A stretch of DNA of 64,000 nt from Trichostrongylus colubriformis (lineage: Eukaryota; Nematoda; Chromadorea; Rhabditida; Trichostrongylidae). Below, piece by piece: positions 36,969 to 49,345 of this stretch. Location: assembly GCA_963978905.1 (NCBI GenBank), contig OZ022256.1:57314646-57378645 (forward strand), written 5' to 3'. Below the pieces are notes generated by a model. The model had not been told where the DNA came from and made no database searches. It saw nothing but the letters and a program-made list of their open reading frames with translations. The position numbers were made by a program, and so were the translations under genes. Position 1 is the first letter of the stretch. Each line of letters begins with the position of its first letter.

Positions 36969-37235
36969 ATGAGGATGGATCAGAAACAAGTCGTTTTGAC
37001 TGCATTGGATAATTTAGAAATGTTCGCTTTGCGCGTCATGAATAAATCGCAAAGTCGTTCGCTCATAAATCCGTTTGAACCTAGTTTTTCTGACAGTTCG
37101 ACCAACCACGCAAGGGAAGCGAAGGTTTGGGGTAGTACAGAACCTCCGCATGTCTTTAAAAGCAAGAAAAAACCGTGGTCTCAAGGAAGAGAATGGAGAA
37201 AACGCACCTATGATATGAAATGCAATCCCAAATGA
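36969..37235 (+). CDS. Possible small ORF, 88 aa, unrecognised
   Basis: A plus-strand frame with ATG at 36969 (a second Met two codons later) runs to TGA at 37233. The product is hydrophilic (LTALDNLEMFALRVMNKSQ, NPFEPSFSDSSTNHAREAK) with a basic C-terminus, no signal peptide and no motif I know. The composition looks protein-like, but the frame lies antisense in the gap between two minus-strand genes, so chance is a serious alternative. Confidence 0.2.
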   Translation: MRMDQKQVVLTALDNLEMFALRVMNKSQSRSLINPFEPSFSDSSTNHAREAKVWGSTEPPHVFKSKKKPWSQGREWRKRTYDMKCNPK

Positions 37236-37395
37236 ACCTTAAAGCTATTCAGTCAAACAGAGAACCCAGAAGATTGAAGGACTCCAATAGTGGGATTTGA
37301 GAATAACGCTCTCATCGAAGCGCGAATTTCATTGTTCTTTGGTTCACAGAAATCGAAGAGCAGTTCTCAATTTACTCTATATTACTTTGGAATTA

Positions 37396-40300
37396 TTAGT
37401 TAATGGGCTCTTTATTAGGAGCAGGTCGTGGCATTTGAGCTTTCGGGCGTATGCGTCCACGTGGTGCTTCACGATATTCAGCCACAAAACCCTTTTCCTC
37501 TTCCGAATCGTCCGTATGCAGAATAAGCAGTAGGTCAGGTCCTAGATGTAATAGGTTTCAGAAAGGAAATTTTTATTTTGCGAAAAATTAAGGTCCCTTG
37601 AGGTGTTCCTCCTTGCACCAGACTACGTCGAGTTCACTGATCACATCACTTACCTGTACTTGTTATTGTTTCTGGCATTTGATCTCCACAAAATCTTCCG
37701 AATAATCGATGTTGAACCGGCTCAAGACCATCATATATCTAAATACGTTTGAGTCTATAAATTTTTGCGACTGATTATATAAATTGATCTAAATTCAAAA
37801 CAATCAAAAGCGAATAAAGATCAATTGGAAAAGTATAAGACCGGGGAGGAGCTATTTTGGCCTATGGTAACACTTGCAATCCGCTCAGATTGCCGAAACT
37901 GCATATACACGAAGCCTTACTAAAAAGTCAAGGTATAAACTTACAGGATTTTTTCCTATGAACGCCTTACGCTCATTCTCCCTTTCACTTTTTTGTTGCT
38001 GTTTATTGCTTCACTTGTTTAACATTATCATGAACGAGATCAAAATGGTCTCACGCTGGATCAAATGACAGTGGCGTCGACTTTCTCTGTCCACTGCCAA
38101 CAGGCAACTCGGCCACTGAAGCGTACGGCTCGAGGTGAAGCGCGATAAGATTGCGATAGCGCCCCGAAAGCTATCTTTCAATCTAAGTTTCTGTGTGCAT
38201 TATCTCCTCTGAGCTCGAATGTTCGTTTACAGAGAGCAGTGTTTCCAGGTGGCCTCCCTTCTTTGATCCCCTCCTACAACCTGAAGGGCTCTCGCAAAGC
38301 GTTCGTTGTCACATCCACTGATCGCTAAGTGATACAAACAATCCCTGATTTCTGAGATTTCCTCTGGCAGCTAATGCCGTGCCTCCGGCCCCCTCTTCCA
38401 CCATTTCGTCAGTTTCCTTATGGAGGAAACGGGATTTTTAGCAGTCCTCTACTCATTGGACAATTTTTTTCTCTCTAGCAGTACTACACACCACACCGTC
38501 AGAGCATAACATCATTTAATAAGAAGGAGCTCATCAATTCAACTACCTCCACATAGTCGTATTGACAACTTTCTTCAGCTTCCAGGGTGAATGTGCTAAA
38601 CTCGAGCCGCACACCTCTATGCCGTGATCTTGCCGACACTCTCCACCAGCAGTCCTGAAAGTGCAGACTAGCTTACCACTACCTAAATCAGCACGAACAA
38701 AACTACTGACCTGGCTTTTCCCATACTTGCTGTCACTGAAAGTGGCATGCGAGTAGATATGACCTGGAGAAGAATCGGCTGTCAGCCGACCGCCACACAC
38801 TGAAGCGTAATTTGCCTCGAACCCAGGACGAGATACCGATGCGTCCGAGGTGAATACAAGGAATAATTGATTTGTAGATGACATGAACAATGGCGGTGGA
38901 ACGACACCACAGAAAATGCCTGAAATGACAGACCGCTACCAGTATTATTAAATCAGCTGAATATTTGCAGTTTCCTTCGTTCTCGGGAAAAATCAATGAA
39001 ATCGTTTCAGCAAAACAAGAATGAGACTCACCAACGAGCACTGCATTAGAATCGCCGCCATCATAAATCGAGACTGAGTCATATTTACATTGGGAGTGCT
39101 CTTCCACTTGAAATGATAAAAAAGTCTGAAACAATCGCTTTGGGCATTCAGGAACTAAGCACAGTAGTTGCCTCGGTGCTGGTGGTGCCAGCCCATTTGC
39201 AACTCCGGCTATTAACCAGCTAAATATTTTTCACCTACAAGCATTAATCGATGTCCGGGCGTTGTCAAAAAGTGCCACGTGCAGTTCTGACTCTTCGGAT
39301 AGTCACCTGGGTAGTTCGGCGTGGTGATAACACCTAAACGTCACCGAACAAAATGTCAAATCTGAGCAGACATTCCTATCACTGGAATAAATGTTTGGAG
39401 GTTATAAGTTGTTTCCTACCGCTTGGTGAATTTAATTCGAAAAGGCATCCGCCCTCCTTACAGTTGTGACCATCTTCAGCGAGCACATACCCGGCATGAC
39501 ATAAACATATATAGGAACCTTAAACAAAATTGGGGTCACCACAGTTGTTTTTAGTTTTTGTATTTAACTATCATACACTATCATACCAACCAAGCCTGTT
39601 CTGACAGATATGCTCGCAGCCAGCATTATCCGCCTGGCATTCATCCAAATCTGCTATGAAATGTGCCGAGAAACCAGCTCGTTCAACTGAGGAGTCTGAC
39701 ACAAATTCCACTCTCACACGATTCGACGCGGAAGTGAATAGTAGAGGCTCAGCTGAAAATAAAAAACCTTTTTAAATAATAACAGTAACGTGATGGGATT
39801 CGGATACCACTGCTCTTAATGTTAAGGGTTGCGCTCCCTAAAAACCAGAAACATCTGACTACACATGTACTCTAGCGATTTCAAAAGTCTCTAGCAAATC
39901 CGAGAGTCGTTATAAAGTCAAAATATTTACAGTATTCTCCACAGAGTTTCTCGCTTTCACCGATCTTCACATAATCGTAGGCACATTCTGTTTTCATTCC
40001 CTAAAAGGACATACAAATGATCGAGTTAGGAGAAATAACACATATGAATAGCAAACCTCAATATTGAACGTCGTGAAATTCAGGAAAATCTGATATCCTG
40101 CATCTGCCTCTATTTCCCAGACACAGTTTTTCGACGATGGATAATGTTGTGGGAAATTGGGAGACGCGAAGGAGCCGTGAGATGCTCTGAGGAATCCTCC
40201 ACATGTGCCTGCAAGTAGAAAATAGAGAGTCATAAAGACACCGGGACAAGGGCAATTTCGGTTTACGGTATGGGAACACGGTGGCTTGCAGTTGCCACAA

Positions 40301-43300
40301 TGCACTCATGTCACCTTGCCAAGACGTCGAAAGTGAATTCACTAGGTTTGATTGTAATCACATTTTTTTCTTACGCTTTCGTTTATTCTTCATTTGATTA
40401 TTTTACTTGTTTCTAGCTGTGTGTTGTTTCACGTATTTCACATCATCGCAAATGAATGAACTACACTCTACGAGACAATAAATGACATCCCTGTAGCGGA
40501 CTGCTCGAGAAGTCAGTGTGCAGTGCGAAGGTATGCGGATGTGATGCGAATGCACTTTACTGCGTCGCGCCCTTGAATCCGGATCTTCCATCGACTATTG
40601 CTTCTAATTTTGAATGTTCGTTAAAATGGTGTCTTTGCATCTTTCTCTTTCTTCGGACCTCTTCCTTCCGGTTCCTTTAAAGCGAAATTTCGACGCTATT
40701 GCCCACAACCTCACTATACGTAAAAATTAAACAATGCGAAGGTGTGGAAATCTCCAATGCAAATAGCTTTAAAGAAAACAACTTACTTTCGCAGGTTTTT
40801 CCGTCAGGACGAAGACTATAGCCGACGTGACAGTCACATCTATAACTACCAACAGTGTTGACACAACGTTGTTCACAGAGCTTCGTTCCCGAAGCACATT
40901 CATCCAGCTCACGAACGAACGATAATTCAAAGCCCGATTTTTGAACAGAATTATCGGTAATCAACCTAAATCAGTTGGTGGAAGTAAGTCTATACAAACT
41001 GTACAAAATTAATATAAGATGAGGAAATGAATTATATTAGGTTGTTCCAAAAGTCTTGTAGTATTTTTTTCGATCATCACTTTTTATTTTTTTTTTCGTC
41101 CAACAAATAACAATTAGGCAACAGCGTATTGACCATTGTTATCGGCAACCCTCTGCCACTTTATAGGAGAATCGCTGATTCCCTTCTCCCAGAACTCTGG
41201 GTTCTGAGAGTCGAAAAAGACAGCGATCGCCTTCGCAAGCAAGTCATAATCAACGAATTTTCTCTTGGCCAGGAAGGATTCGAGAGGATGGGTAAGGTGA
41301 TAGCCAGAAGGGGCAATGTCTGGAGAGTATGGCGGGTGGGGCAGCACATCCCAGCCGAGCTCCTATAACTTGGCCTGGGTACTTTTCGCGAAATGGGAGC
41401 GGGCGTCGTCATGAAGAAGGGTGATCGCGGACCTTTTCCGGCACTTTTCTCGAAAAGCAACGGCGAGCTGCTGGAGCTGGTGGGTGCATACGGCAGCGGT
41501 GGGGTGTGTTGCAAGTGTTCCGTTTCTAGAGGTCGGCACCGAACTGGGTCACCGCCCTTTGCGAATTGTCCGAATGGTAGTGTGCCGTCCGGGCTCTCCC
41601 AGGTTTGCCTAAGCCTTTTTAGGGGAGAAGCTTTGGCAGCGTGTTTTTACCTGTCTTAACCTGATTGCAATCCGCCGCGCAACCTGACCTGACCTCACCA
41701 GTCGGAACACTTGCACTCCACCCGGCAGCGGTGACTGTCTCGCCTTGTACCAGCACCTCGCGGAAAAGCATTCTTTCGCGTCCCAGAACCAGCACAGTCC
41801 CAAGCGTGGTTTGTCCTTCATGTCAATCTCGCCGTTGCTGAAGCTGATAAACCAGCGGCGCACGGTCACGTTGCTCACACATCCCTTGCCCAATGCAGCG
41901 TTGATGGAGTGGCAAGCATCCGTCGTTTTGATGCCGCAAGACCGCTCATTTTAGATGGAACCGCGAGTTGGATGGGTATCGACAACGGGCATTGTAGCTC
42001 TCTCCACGGGATCTGGTGGGTCCATATATATTTTCCTAGAAAGCTTAGGGAACAATCTACCATATTCCTGAACCGCCTGAACCTGCCTCGAAGGGAACAA
42101 GAGTTACTGATTTTTTTTTGGAAAAATACTACAAGACTTTTGGCACAACCTAATATATAAAATGTATAGTAAATGTCTACCTGATAACCATTTGATTACT
42201 AATTCTGGTGACAATCTGTCGTCCACTGATTGCACCACAGAGAGTTGCGAGTGGACTTCCACTCTCAGAGCTTTCCCATAGAACGAGACGATCATAGATG
42301 CAATCTTTGTGTTGCTCAAGCTAAAGCACGACCGTTTAGGTAGAGAGAGGTAAGAAATGTGGAGCGCGAATCAGTAATGTAAATCAAGAATAAGTGTAAT
42401 TCGTAATGCCACGTAGGGACCGTCAACTCACATGAAAATACACGATATCGACAGCAACTTGGTATCCTTCAGAAACGTGAACTGTCCAAAAGCAGTCGGC
42501 GTTAGGTGGATACGATTCAGGATATCGGGGGCTCTGAATAAGGAATAGTCTCAAAAGAGGTGCATTCCAACGCCCGAAATGAGCTACTAAAAAATGACAC
42601 CGTGCATTTTGGAAGAAAGATGTCACCTGAATCACTCCGCTGTCAGCGAAAATAGGTCCACCACAAATGGAATTATATTTTCCTATAGGAAGGACTGGCA
42701 ATAATGTGGAATGAAGTTCCACGTACAGTCGACTGCCAGTAGATACCACTGTCCTGTGCCCTGTCTCGTCGCCACAAATCTTATCTAAATATAGTGTTTC
42801 AATGAAATGCCCGAAACAATCGCATCACTGTAGAAACCTATTAAATGCACCTAAGACTGGAGCTTTAGACGTGTACCCATCCTTGACCACTATCGCATTC
42901 TCCTTCTCACCAAGGCAGGTAGTTATAGGAGGTAGTAAAAAGGAGCCTGCAAGCAGAACATGGTTTTAAAAAGGATTCTTCTGGGTGTCTGGTTGCATGA
43001 TAATGATCTTCTCTTATTCTAACTGCTATTACCTCTAACTACTCTGGCTGTTATCGGCTCTCACTACTACGACTGCTATTGCCAGTGTGGGCACCAAGAT
43101 GCACTTGTTATTTTATGAAGCAATTCAGAATGCAAACATAGCTAGAAGAAACGTCCTACATACCATTTGAGTTTCGAAAAAGCAGTCAGGAGCAATGCAC
43201 CGTGCTTGTCAAAAGAGTACCAGCCGGAAAGAGGTGCCACTCGATCATTCGAACCCACAAACTACGCTGTTCGACACTTTTTCAGTCCCATGATTCGTGC

Positions 43301-46300
43301 AAGTTTTTTTGAAGATTTTCAATGTTGGGATATTTCTTCTGATTTCATTTGAAACCTCAAATCGATTTGCGAATTTTCTTTCTCATCTTTTCCGTTCACA
43401 TTACCACGATAAAGCTTTTCCAAAATAGGTACACCGTGTCTTATCCAAATTACAATTTCATTTCCAGTGACGAAATAAGTGCTTGAATGATGTTAGAGGC
43501 TCTAAAAGCATTAATAGACATGGCTTGGAATGGTTTACCATCACCTATTAGGTAATTCGAGCAGACAGTTCATAAGGAACGTTTTAATAAAGCCTTGAAA
43601 TCGAAAAGTCCTGACCTGTCAAGTTGAGAAAAACCGTTTGCCCTTCTGCAGCTATTATACGCCAGACACACTTGCCAGCGGTCGATGGTACCAGTTCTGC
43701 TGATTCTGACACCAGTGTACTTCCACAGGCTAAAATATATGATTAGATTTCCTGTACAGTTGAGGAATTCATGTTGAGAAGTCCTCAACTATTCATAAAG
43801 GCAACAGTTAGCTCCGAGCTCCGAGCATTTCTCACCCGGACATCTGTACAGCTTTTTCGCTTGACGTATATCTCCCTCGCTCAAATGCACACGTTGTCCA
43901 ATCTCTGACCGGAACCCTGATTAAAGGAAGAATTATTTTTAAAAGTGGTTTGGACATTCTACAGCTCCAGTCACCTGAGCTCGGTTTTGGCAGGATGGTG
44001 TCGTGAAAAGTGCCTCGTGAAAATGTATCACGAGCATAATGCATTATCGAATTGAAGTCATACGGCTCTCCAAGAGAATCCACCTCCTCTGGTTTCGATT
44101 TTTCAAAATTGTAATCCTGCCCTATGCATAATATATGTATATGAAACAAAACTAAGACAGAAGTTCGATCTAAAAACTGGCTCAGTGTATTTCAGCTCCT
44201 TTCTGCAGTGGGAAGTTTTGAATAGGCCGAGACAAAATAACTTGGGTGGCATGGTAGGGGATGCAACAAAAGACTTGCAAGGCTCGGAATCGTATATTAC
44301 CACCAAACCCAAGTTGGTACTTCTTCCGAACTCCCTCACTTCAACAGTCGATTGTTCCTGCGAGCACGAATGATTTCGATGAACGGGCAACCTTCCGCTT
44401 ATCCTCTATTCACGAGTTAGTAAGTTATTCGCCAACAAAAGGCGAAAGGCTATCATATGACAAGATGACAACTACCAGTGAGACAAAATAAAATTTCAAA
44501 TGACGAGTGAACTCACCTGGTTGAATACTTTTGTAAAATATATCCACATATTGGTCACGATCTGGTCTAGTGTGTTCGTGCCAGAACCCAACAACATGAC
44601 CAAGTTCATGAACGACAATACCAAATTTGTCGCAATTCTTTCCTATAGATATGGCTTGTGGACCGTCGTCACGACGCCCGACGTAGGAGCAGCACCTTAA
44701 AATAAGCACCCAATGAAAGGAAAGTAGTCGAGACGAGACTCTTGACAGCTCTATTTTGCTACGCTACAGCCGCCTGGAATCAGCCGAGGTCACATGTACC
44801 TACAGGGTATATTATCCTGAATATTACCCGCTAAAATATGACCTATCCGTCGCAGAAAAAAAGTAAGATGATTACTGAAGTGCTACAAATATTTTTGAGC
44901 GGTTTGATAGATTCACGGTAGAATGGAGGAAATGCAACTCATAAAAATGAAAAAAAAGATTACGAAACTTACCCACACTTGTCGATAGTGAACATTATAT
45001 AGTGTTTGTGGTGTTCTTGCCTAGGCACAAACGAGACACATGTATAGTTCTCCCAATGTCGCATTGCCCTTTGAAACAAATTCTTGTGCTCCCCTGTAAT
45101 AAAGTGGAATCTCCGACCACCCCTTTATTTTGATTAATAGATCATATGTATTTGCAACATTAGATATTTTCGCAGGTTAATCACTTTCTCCCTTTCATGG
45201 GACGTCAGTGACCAAATGACTATCGAAGCAATAGTGCGTTTCATAAGTATAGACGCACCCTTGAAAACACCATAAGTGATCTTCGTGGAGGTTTCTCACA
45301 GAAATTCTTGTTTCTATCAGACTCAGCATGCTCAATAACCTTTGTGAAGTAGTTTCTGTGCCAATTCGAAATAAATCGACCAATTTCTAGCATTTGGCTA
45401 CCATATGCACCGTTTCATAAGTATAGACGCACTTCAGAAATTTTGATAAAACAAGATATTTCAACAAGGAAAATGTCGTACCAGTGAAGCAGTAAACATT
45501 AAGGACTATTCTGCATCTTACTGGTGAATGCCACGGAGTTCACTTCATTTCAAAGCCAACTAGACACCAGTTCGCGCCCTGCACACGGCTGGTTTGAGCA
45601 ATCGTAGAATTTCTCGCTAACTGTGCCCCTTGAAGCGAATTGTCTGTTATTTTTTGCATGACTCGATTATCGTACAACCAAGAGAAGATATTTACTGCAT
45701 TGATAAAGTTGACACCATAAGAAGATCGTCACATTGGGCGGCTTGTATCGAACTCATCAGTCAACTGTGGTAGAGTCTAGACCAGTCAATGGCTTACATT
45801 TCGAATGCACTGGTCTGAAGGGCAGTCAAACAAAGCAAGCATTGTCGTGCGATACCATTTTAGTCTGGCTCCTCAACTCACTGGGCCTCACAAAGGACCT
45901 AGACTTCATTTTGCTAGGCCTAACATGAAAACAAATTGGTCACAGGTATGCGGCCTCCTGGCGAAGCTTCTTACGTCAAAATACCACTTTCGGATGGTAT
46001 TTTCTGACGAGTACAAGCTTAACTAGAACGGTACCGATGATTATGCTTATTGCTGAACAGATTTGGAAAGCAGCAGAAGTACTTCAGCGATGCGCGTCTT
46101 CGGTGGATGCAGTGTTATGGTTTGAGTAGGATCCCACTAACGGGAGAAGCTCAAGAGAGCATGCGCCTCCTATCGGATGAGCTCGTCGGATTATCAGAAC
46201 GTGATCGGTTCCCACTTGTAACCTTTTCCGGCGAATTACATCGAAGGAGCGTCCACCTTCCTGCATGACAAGGCTGCCACCCACTGGAACCACTCCACAT

Positions 46301-47505
46301 TGGAAAGGTTAAAGGAGGCAAATGTTACTGCCATGGAATTGTCTGACTGCTCACCTGATGTAAGCTCCATGGGGATCATCTGGGATGTTTCATACTGACG
46401 AAATTAACGGAGAGGGACTTTTACCGTAGAAGGGCAGTGATTGCTCAGACTTGTAAACAGTTTAATCCAAAACTGATGAATAAGCTGTTGGCATCAATGC
46501 CAATTTGTTTTTTCAAACCTGTCATGAGTCATAGAGGACCAAGCAATTACTAGAAAGTTTTTCTTATCTGGTTCTCATTATAAAATTATTGGAGTTCCCA
46601 AATGCGTCTATACTTATGAAACGGTGCATATAGCAGACAAATGTTCAAAAATGGCCTGTTTTTTTTTCTCACTTTGCATATAAATTGTTTTCCAAAGGTT
46701 ATCGAGGATGCTGATTCTGATAGAAACAAGACTTTGTGTCAGCGACCTCCACGAAGTTCAGTTATGGTGTTTTCATAGGTGCGTCTATACTTATGAAACG
46801 CACTTATACCAAACGAGAGCTTCACGTCAGAGGGACCCCGGGTTTCTATAATGAAGCGTTCATGGATTCAGCAGCGAGGAGCCTAGTGGATTTTTTTTTC
46901 AAAAATGCTGCAAAAAAGAATCTGTGTAAATTAATGGCAGCATATTCAGCATGGCGAATGCTGTTTTCTTACTCTATCTCCCACCATGGCTCACCCGTGT
47001 TGGAATGGGCAATGGTTTTGCACATTCTGGGCAAACTTGTTAATAGCTCAGAAACATTTGATTTATAGGGATATATTCGAGGGAGTAGGCTAGCAAACTT
47101 ATCGTTATAAATGAAAGGTAAAAACGAGAAAGTAGTTAAAGAATTCTCACCTGAGAAATTCGATGCTATCACATATGGAATTACACCATCAGGCCAAATT
47201 CGCTCCTTACGTGCCGTCGCGGCCCTTTTCGTTTTAGACGAAGGTGCGTCAGAATAGTAACGTCGAAATACGACTCCATCAGACGATTTAGTGGCAACTG
47301 GTGAAGTGGTGCGGATGATCGTATAATTGCCGAATTTTAGCAACCTATCCAAGGTACGGAAGGAACGTGTACCAGTACCATTCGATTTGAGGGTAAACTT
47401 CACATGATGTACGCTACTTGCCGGAGGATGGCGCGAGTCGATGTTGAGGTTAAGGTAAGCCCCTTGTGGAAGAATACACAAGGCAGCTATCCAGGTAAGC
47501 AGCAT
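37396..47505 (-). CDS. nas-39: Tolloid/BMP1-like astacin metalloproteinase NAS-39, 963 aa
   Basis: Twenty-one exons join in phase: 47505-47151, 45093-44973, 44695-44517, 44121-43975, 43916-43836, 43729-43616, 42946-42851, 42784-42627, 42533-42432, 42320-42181, 40965-40787, 40208-40057, 40000-39931, 39752-39591, 39518-39420, 39333-39239, 39125-39032, 38919-38711, 38654-38547, 37738-37654 and 37541-37396. Order: signal peptide, propeptide ending KTKR, astacin domain ([12 protein letters not shown]; zinc site [11 protein letters not shown] at 188-198; Met-turn SIMHY at 243-247), CUB1 (about 296), CUB2 (405), calcium-binding EGF1 (521), CUB3 (560), EGF2 (670), CUB4 (710), CUB5 (823) and a basic tail. 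This is the exact BMP1/tolloid plan of secreted procollagen and BMP-antagonist processing enzymes. All catalytic residues are present and no frame is broken. Introns 1, 10 and 11 carry transposons. Confidence 0.96.
40232..40680. repeat. TTAA-flanked MITE, copy 2
   Basis: The left end ATAAAGACACCGG and the right end CCGGTTCCTTTAA (TTAA at 40677-40680; the left duplication is decayed to ATAA at 40232-40235) match copy 1 at 22700. Homology extends through the interior. It lies in intron 11 of nas-39, between the first EGF exon and the CUB3 exon. Confidence 0.7.
41037..42153 (-). mobile_element. Mariner-like transposon in nas-39 intron 10
   Basis: Terminal inverted repeats begin TTAGGTTGTTCCAAAAGTCT on the left and, in reverse complement, TTAGGTTGTGCCAAAAGTCT on the right; they agree over about 35 bp. 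TA duplications flank the unit (41035-41036 and 42154-42155). The 1.1-kb interior carries a decayed minus-strand mariner transposase. A block near 41655-41730 shares sequence with an unrelated spot near 1500, so the interior may include a further insertion. Confidence 0.85.
41114..41893 (-). pseudogene. Mariner transposase remnant
   Basis: Minus-strand frames give an N-terminal helix-turn-helix block ([18 protein letters not shown]) near 41815-41870, then after a frameshift and gap the catalytic block [12 protein letters not shown], an in-frame TAG, and [19 protein letters not shown] followed by a terminal block through [11 protein letters not shown]. The central catalytic region is missing or scrambled, so it cannot be active. 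Confidence 0.8.
45232..46806 (+). mobile_element. Tc1/Tc3-like transposon with doubled terminal repeats
   Basis: It lies in nas-39 intron 1. Both ends begin GTGCGTTTCATAAGTATAGA beside TA; inverted similarity then extends for about 110 bp (AACACCATAA, CTTCGTGGAGGT, CTTGTTTCTATCAGA, AATAACCTTT). A second copy of the motif (ACCGTTTCATAAGTATAGAC) occurs further in on each side, at about 45408 and 46627. This inner and outer pairing is the IR/DR layout known from Tc3 and Sleeping Beauty elements. The interior holds a decayed transposase on the plus strand. Confidence 0.82.
45640..46400 (+). pseudogene. Tc1-family transposase remnant
   Basis: Plus-strand frames contain [19 protein letters not shown] (the region of the first catalytic Asp), [33 protein letters not shown] (second catalytic Asp) and [18 protein letters not shown], aligning in order with Tc1-type DDE transposases. 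Stops and frameshifts separate the blocks, and the usual SPDLNPIE motif has become SPDVSSMG, losing the last acidic residue. The element is dead as an autonomous unit. Confidence 0.8.
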
Positions 47506-49345
47506 AACGTGAAAGAGGCTAACGTGAGCGGTGTTGGCACATTGATACGTTCAGATGACACTGACCGCTTATGATAACAACCAGGTCGATTCCGGCGCTG
47601 ATGGACGATGGAGCCCGGCAGAACGATTGCTTTCAGATGTGCCGACGACGTTACGGAAGTCGAAAAGAGTGATGTGTGAGGTTGATGCAAAATCTTTGAA
47701 CAGCAGAAAAACGCTCTCATTGCCATTCGATCTCTGCCAGCACATCTGTTTCCCCACCATCACTGCTGCCGCAAGCCACACGGCACCTGTTTGCCGCCAT
47801 AAGAGATAAACCTTCAGCGTTAACATAATTATCGATCGATAGCAGCTGACCAAGAAGTGTTCACTGGCTGGAAGCAGTACATTAATGAACGCCCTCTTGT
47901 GGATCGTACTATAGTAAATCGTGAATTCAAGTGGTATCTCACCCCATTGAAGCATCCACTTTAAATACATTCACACAGTCAAAAGTAAGAAATGAAATGA
48001 TCCGAAAGGCTTCAATGCACAAGACGAGAGGGCTCCATATCGCGTTCCATTTATAATTTTTGAGCTCCATCGCGGAATATTAATGCGATCTGAAACTCTC
48101 TCATTCAACTGTATTTACCACTACTTACTTTTCTACATTCTTCACTTCACTCATGGCGAATCTAAACCCTTTACATATATATTCCCTAAAACATCGTATG
48201 GTCCCTTCGAAATATTTCCCACAATGATCTGCAATTAACGTGTTTCTACACCATTTTTGTGGAAACAGTACCGGTCTTTTTCCCAAGCCTGAAAAAAAGA
48301 AAACCGAGAGCCTTGGTACTACTACGTCGCAAAGTGTTAACGCAACTTGAGCGCTTGTGGACCTTTCAGCACCATCCATTTAATGATTAATGAGATATCA
48401 TTCATACCGCGGTCCCAGAAAAGACAAGCATTCTATAGAAACTCACGATCCCATCTACCCATGATGACTAGGGGTGACGGTCTAAGAGATGCTAGCACGC
48501 TTTACAAGACTGAAGCACTTGGATCTAATACTTCTTCATCAGGATAGAAACGATTACCGTTTTCACCTCACAACTCCAGAGCGAAAGTCTGCATAGGTCC
48601 AGCGACTGTTACTCGAACCGCATGGCAGCCCAGCATGGAGCTGGAAGCAGAGGATCAGTCCTCCTTGAACCCTATTTTTCACAGTCGTCCGAGAATCATT
48701 CTCCGTCGAATTTCACTCACTTCTTGACAACCCTTGCCACACAGCAGAACGACACTAATTGATAACCCCTTTGCCCCACACAGCAGAATGACACTAATTG
48801 ATAACCCTTTTGCCATTGGTGCTACGCCATTCTATAATGACAGGCTTGAGATGGACGTTGTTGGACGACCTCAACCGGAACCTACCATTATTGTCTACGC
48901 TATGTAAACAACCTCAAACCAACGTTTCTTTTCATTGATTTGACCTAACATGACTGTTGAAAATACCTGACCGAACTGATGCAACAAAGCGATATCTTAC
49001 CGGGTATAAGAACAACCCAGCTGTCTCCAAATGCATAGAAACACAACATGCATTCATTTTTATAATAATTGCTTAGTTTTAACAACGATAGTTATACAAA
49101 CTTTGAAACTTGTAAGTTGATACTTGAATACTTTTCAAACTAATACATATCAAGCGTTATTTGTGAGTAATTCAAAATTTAATCAGCCAGCAAAAGCACT
49201 GACTGGCATTTAGACACGTTCCGGCAGGGTTTTATACAGAGCAGCTTGAGAGTATAGGACAGTAGCTGAGACAGGTGAAGAGGTGATAAGTAAGCACAAA
49301 CGATCAATAAAGCGAGTACGAGCACTGTTTCAAGTATCAGACTTT
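47506..49345. other. Region upstream of nas-39
   Basis: The nas-39 promoter should be here. A minus-strand frame at 47569-47970 and another at 48125-48379 (containing ATG with a good context followed by a GTAAGT donor at about 48125-48130) could be an unassigned exon, but I find no partner. A 39-bp tandem duplication lies at 48736-48813. Confidence 0.4.
48736..48813. repeat. 39-bp tandem duplication (two units)
   Basis: The unit CACAGCAGAACGACACTAAT, continuing through TGATAACCCCTTTTGCC, occurs twice head to tail with one or two differences. Confidence 0.75.

Larger units (their letters stand above)
36584..37395. other. Spacer between nas-39 and the PLCXD gene
   Basis: An 812-bp gap lies between the nas-39 stop and the PLCXD start, both genes being on the minus strand. 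It includes an A/T-rich tandem array directly upstream of the PLCXD start and a plus-strand frame at 36969-37235, described separately. Confidence 0.5.

Noticed and set aside
47569..47970. 133-codon minus-strand frame upstream of nas-39
   Set aside because: It starts in a good-looking frame but has no domain and no in-phase splice to the nas-39 signal-peptide exon; kept only as possible 5' UTR or promoter.
48125..48379. Possible last exon of twinfilin
   Set aside because: The translation does not resemble the second ADF-H domain or the twinfilin tail.
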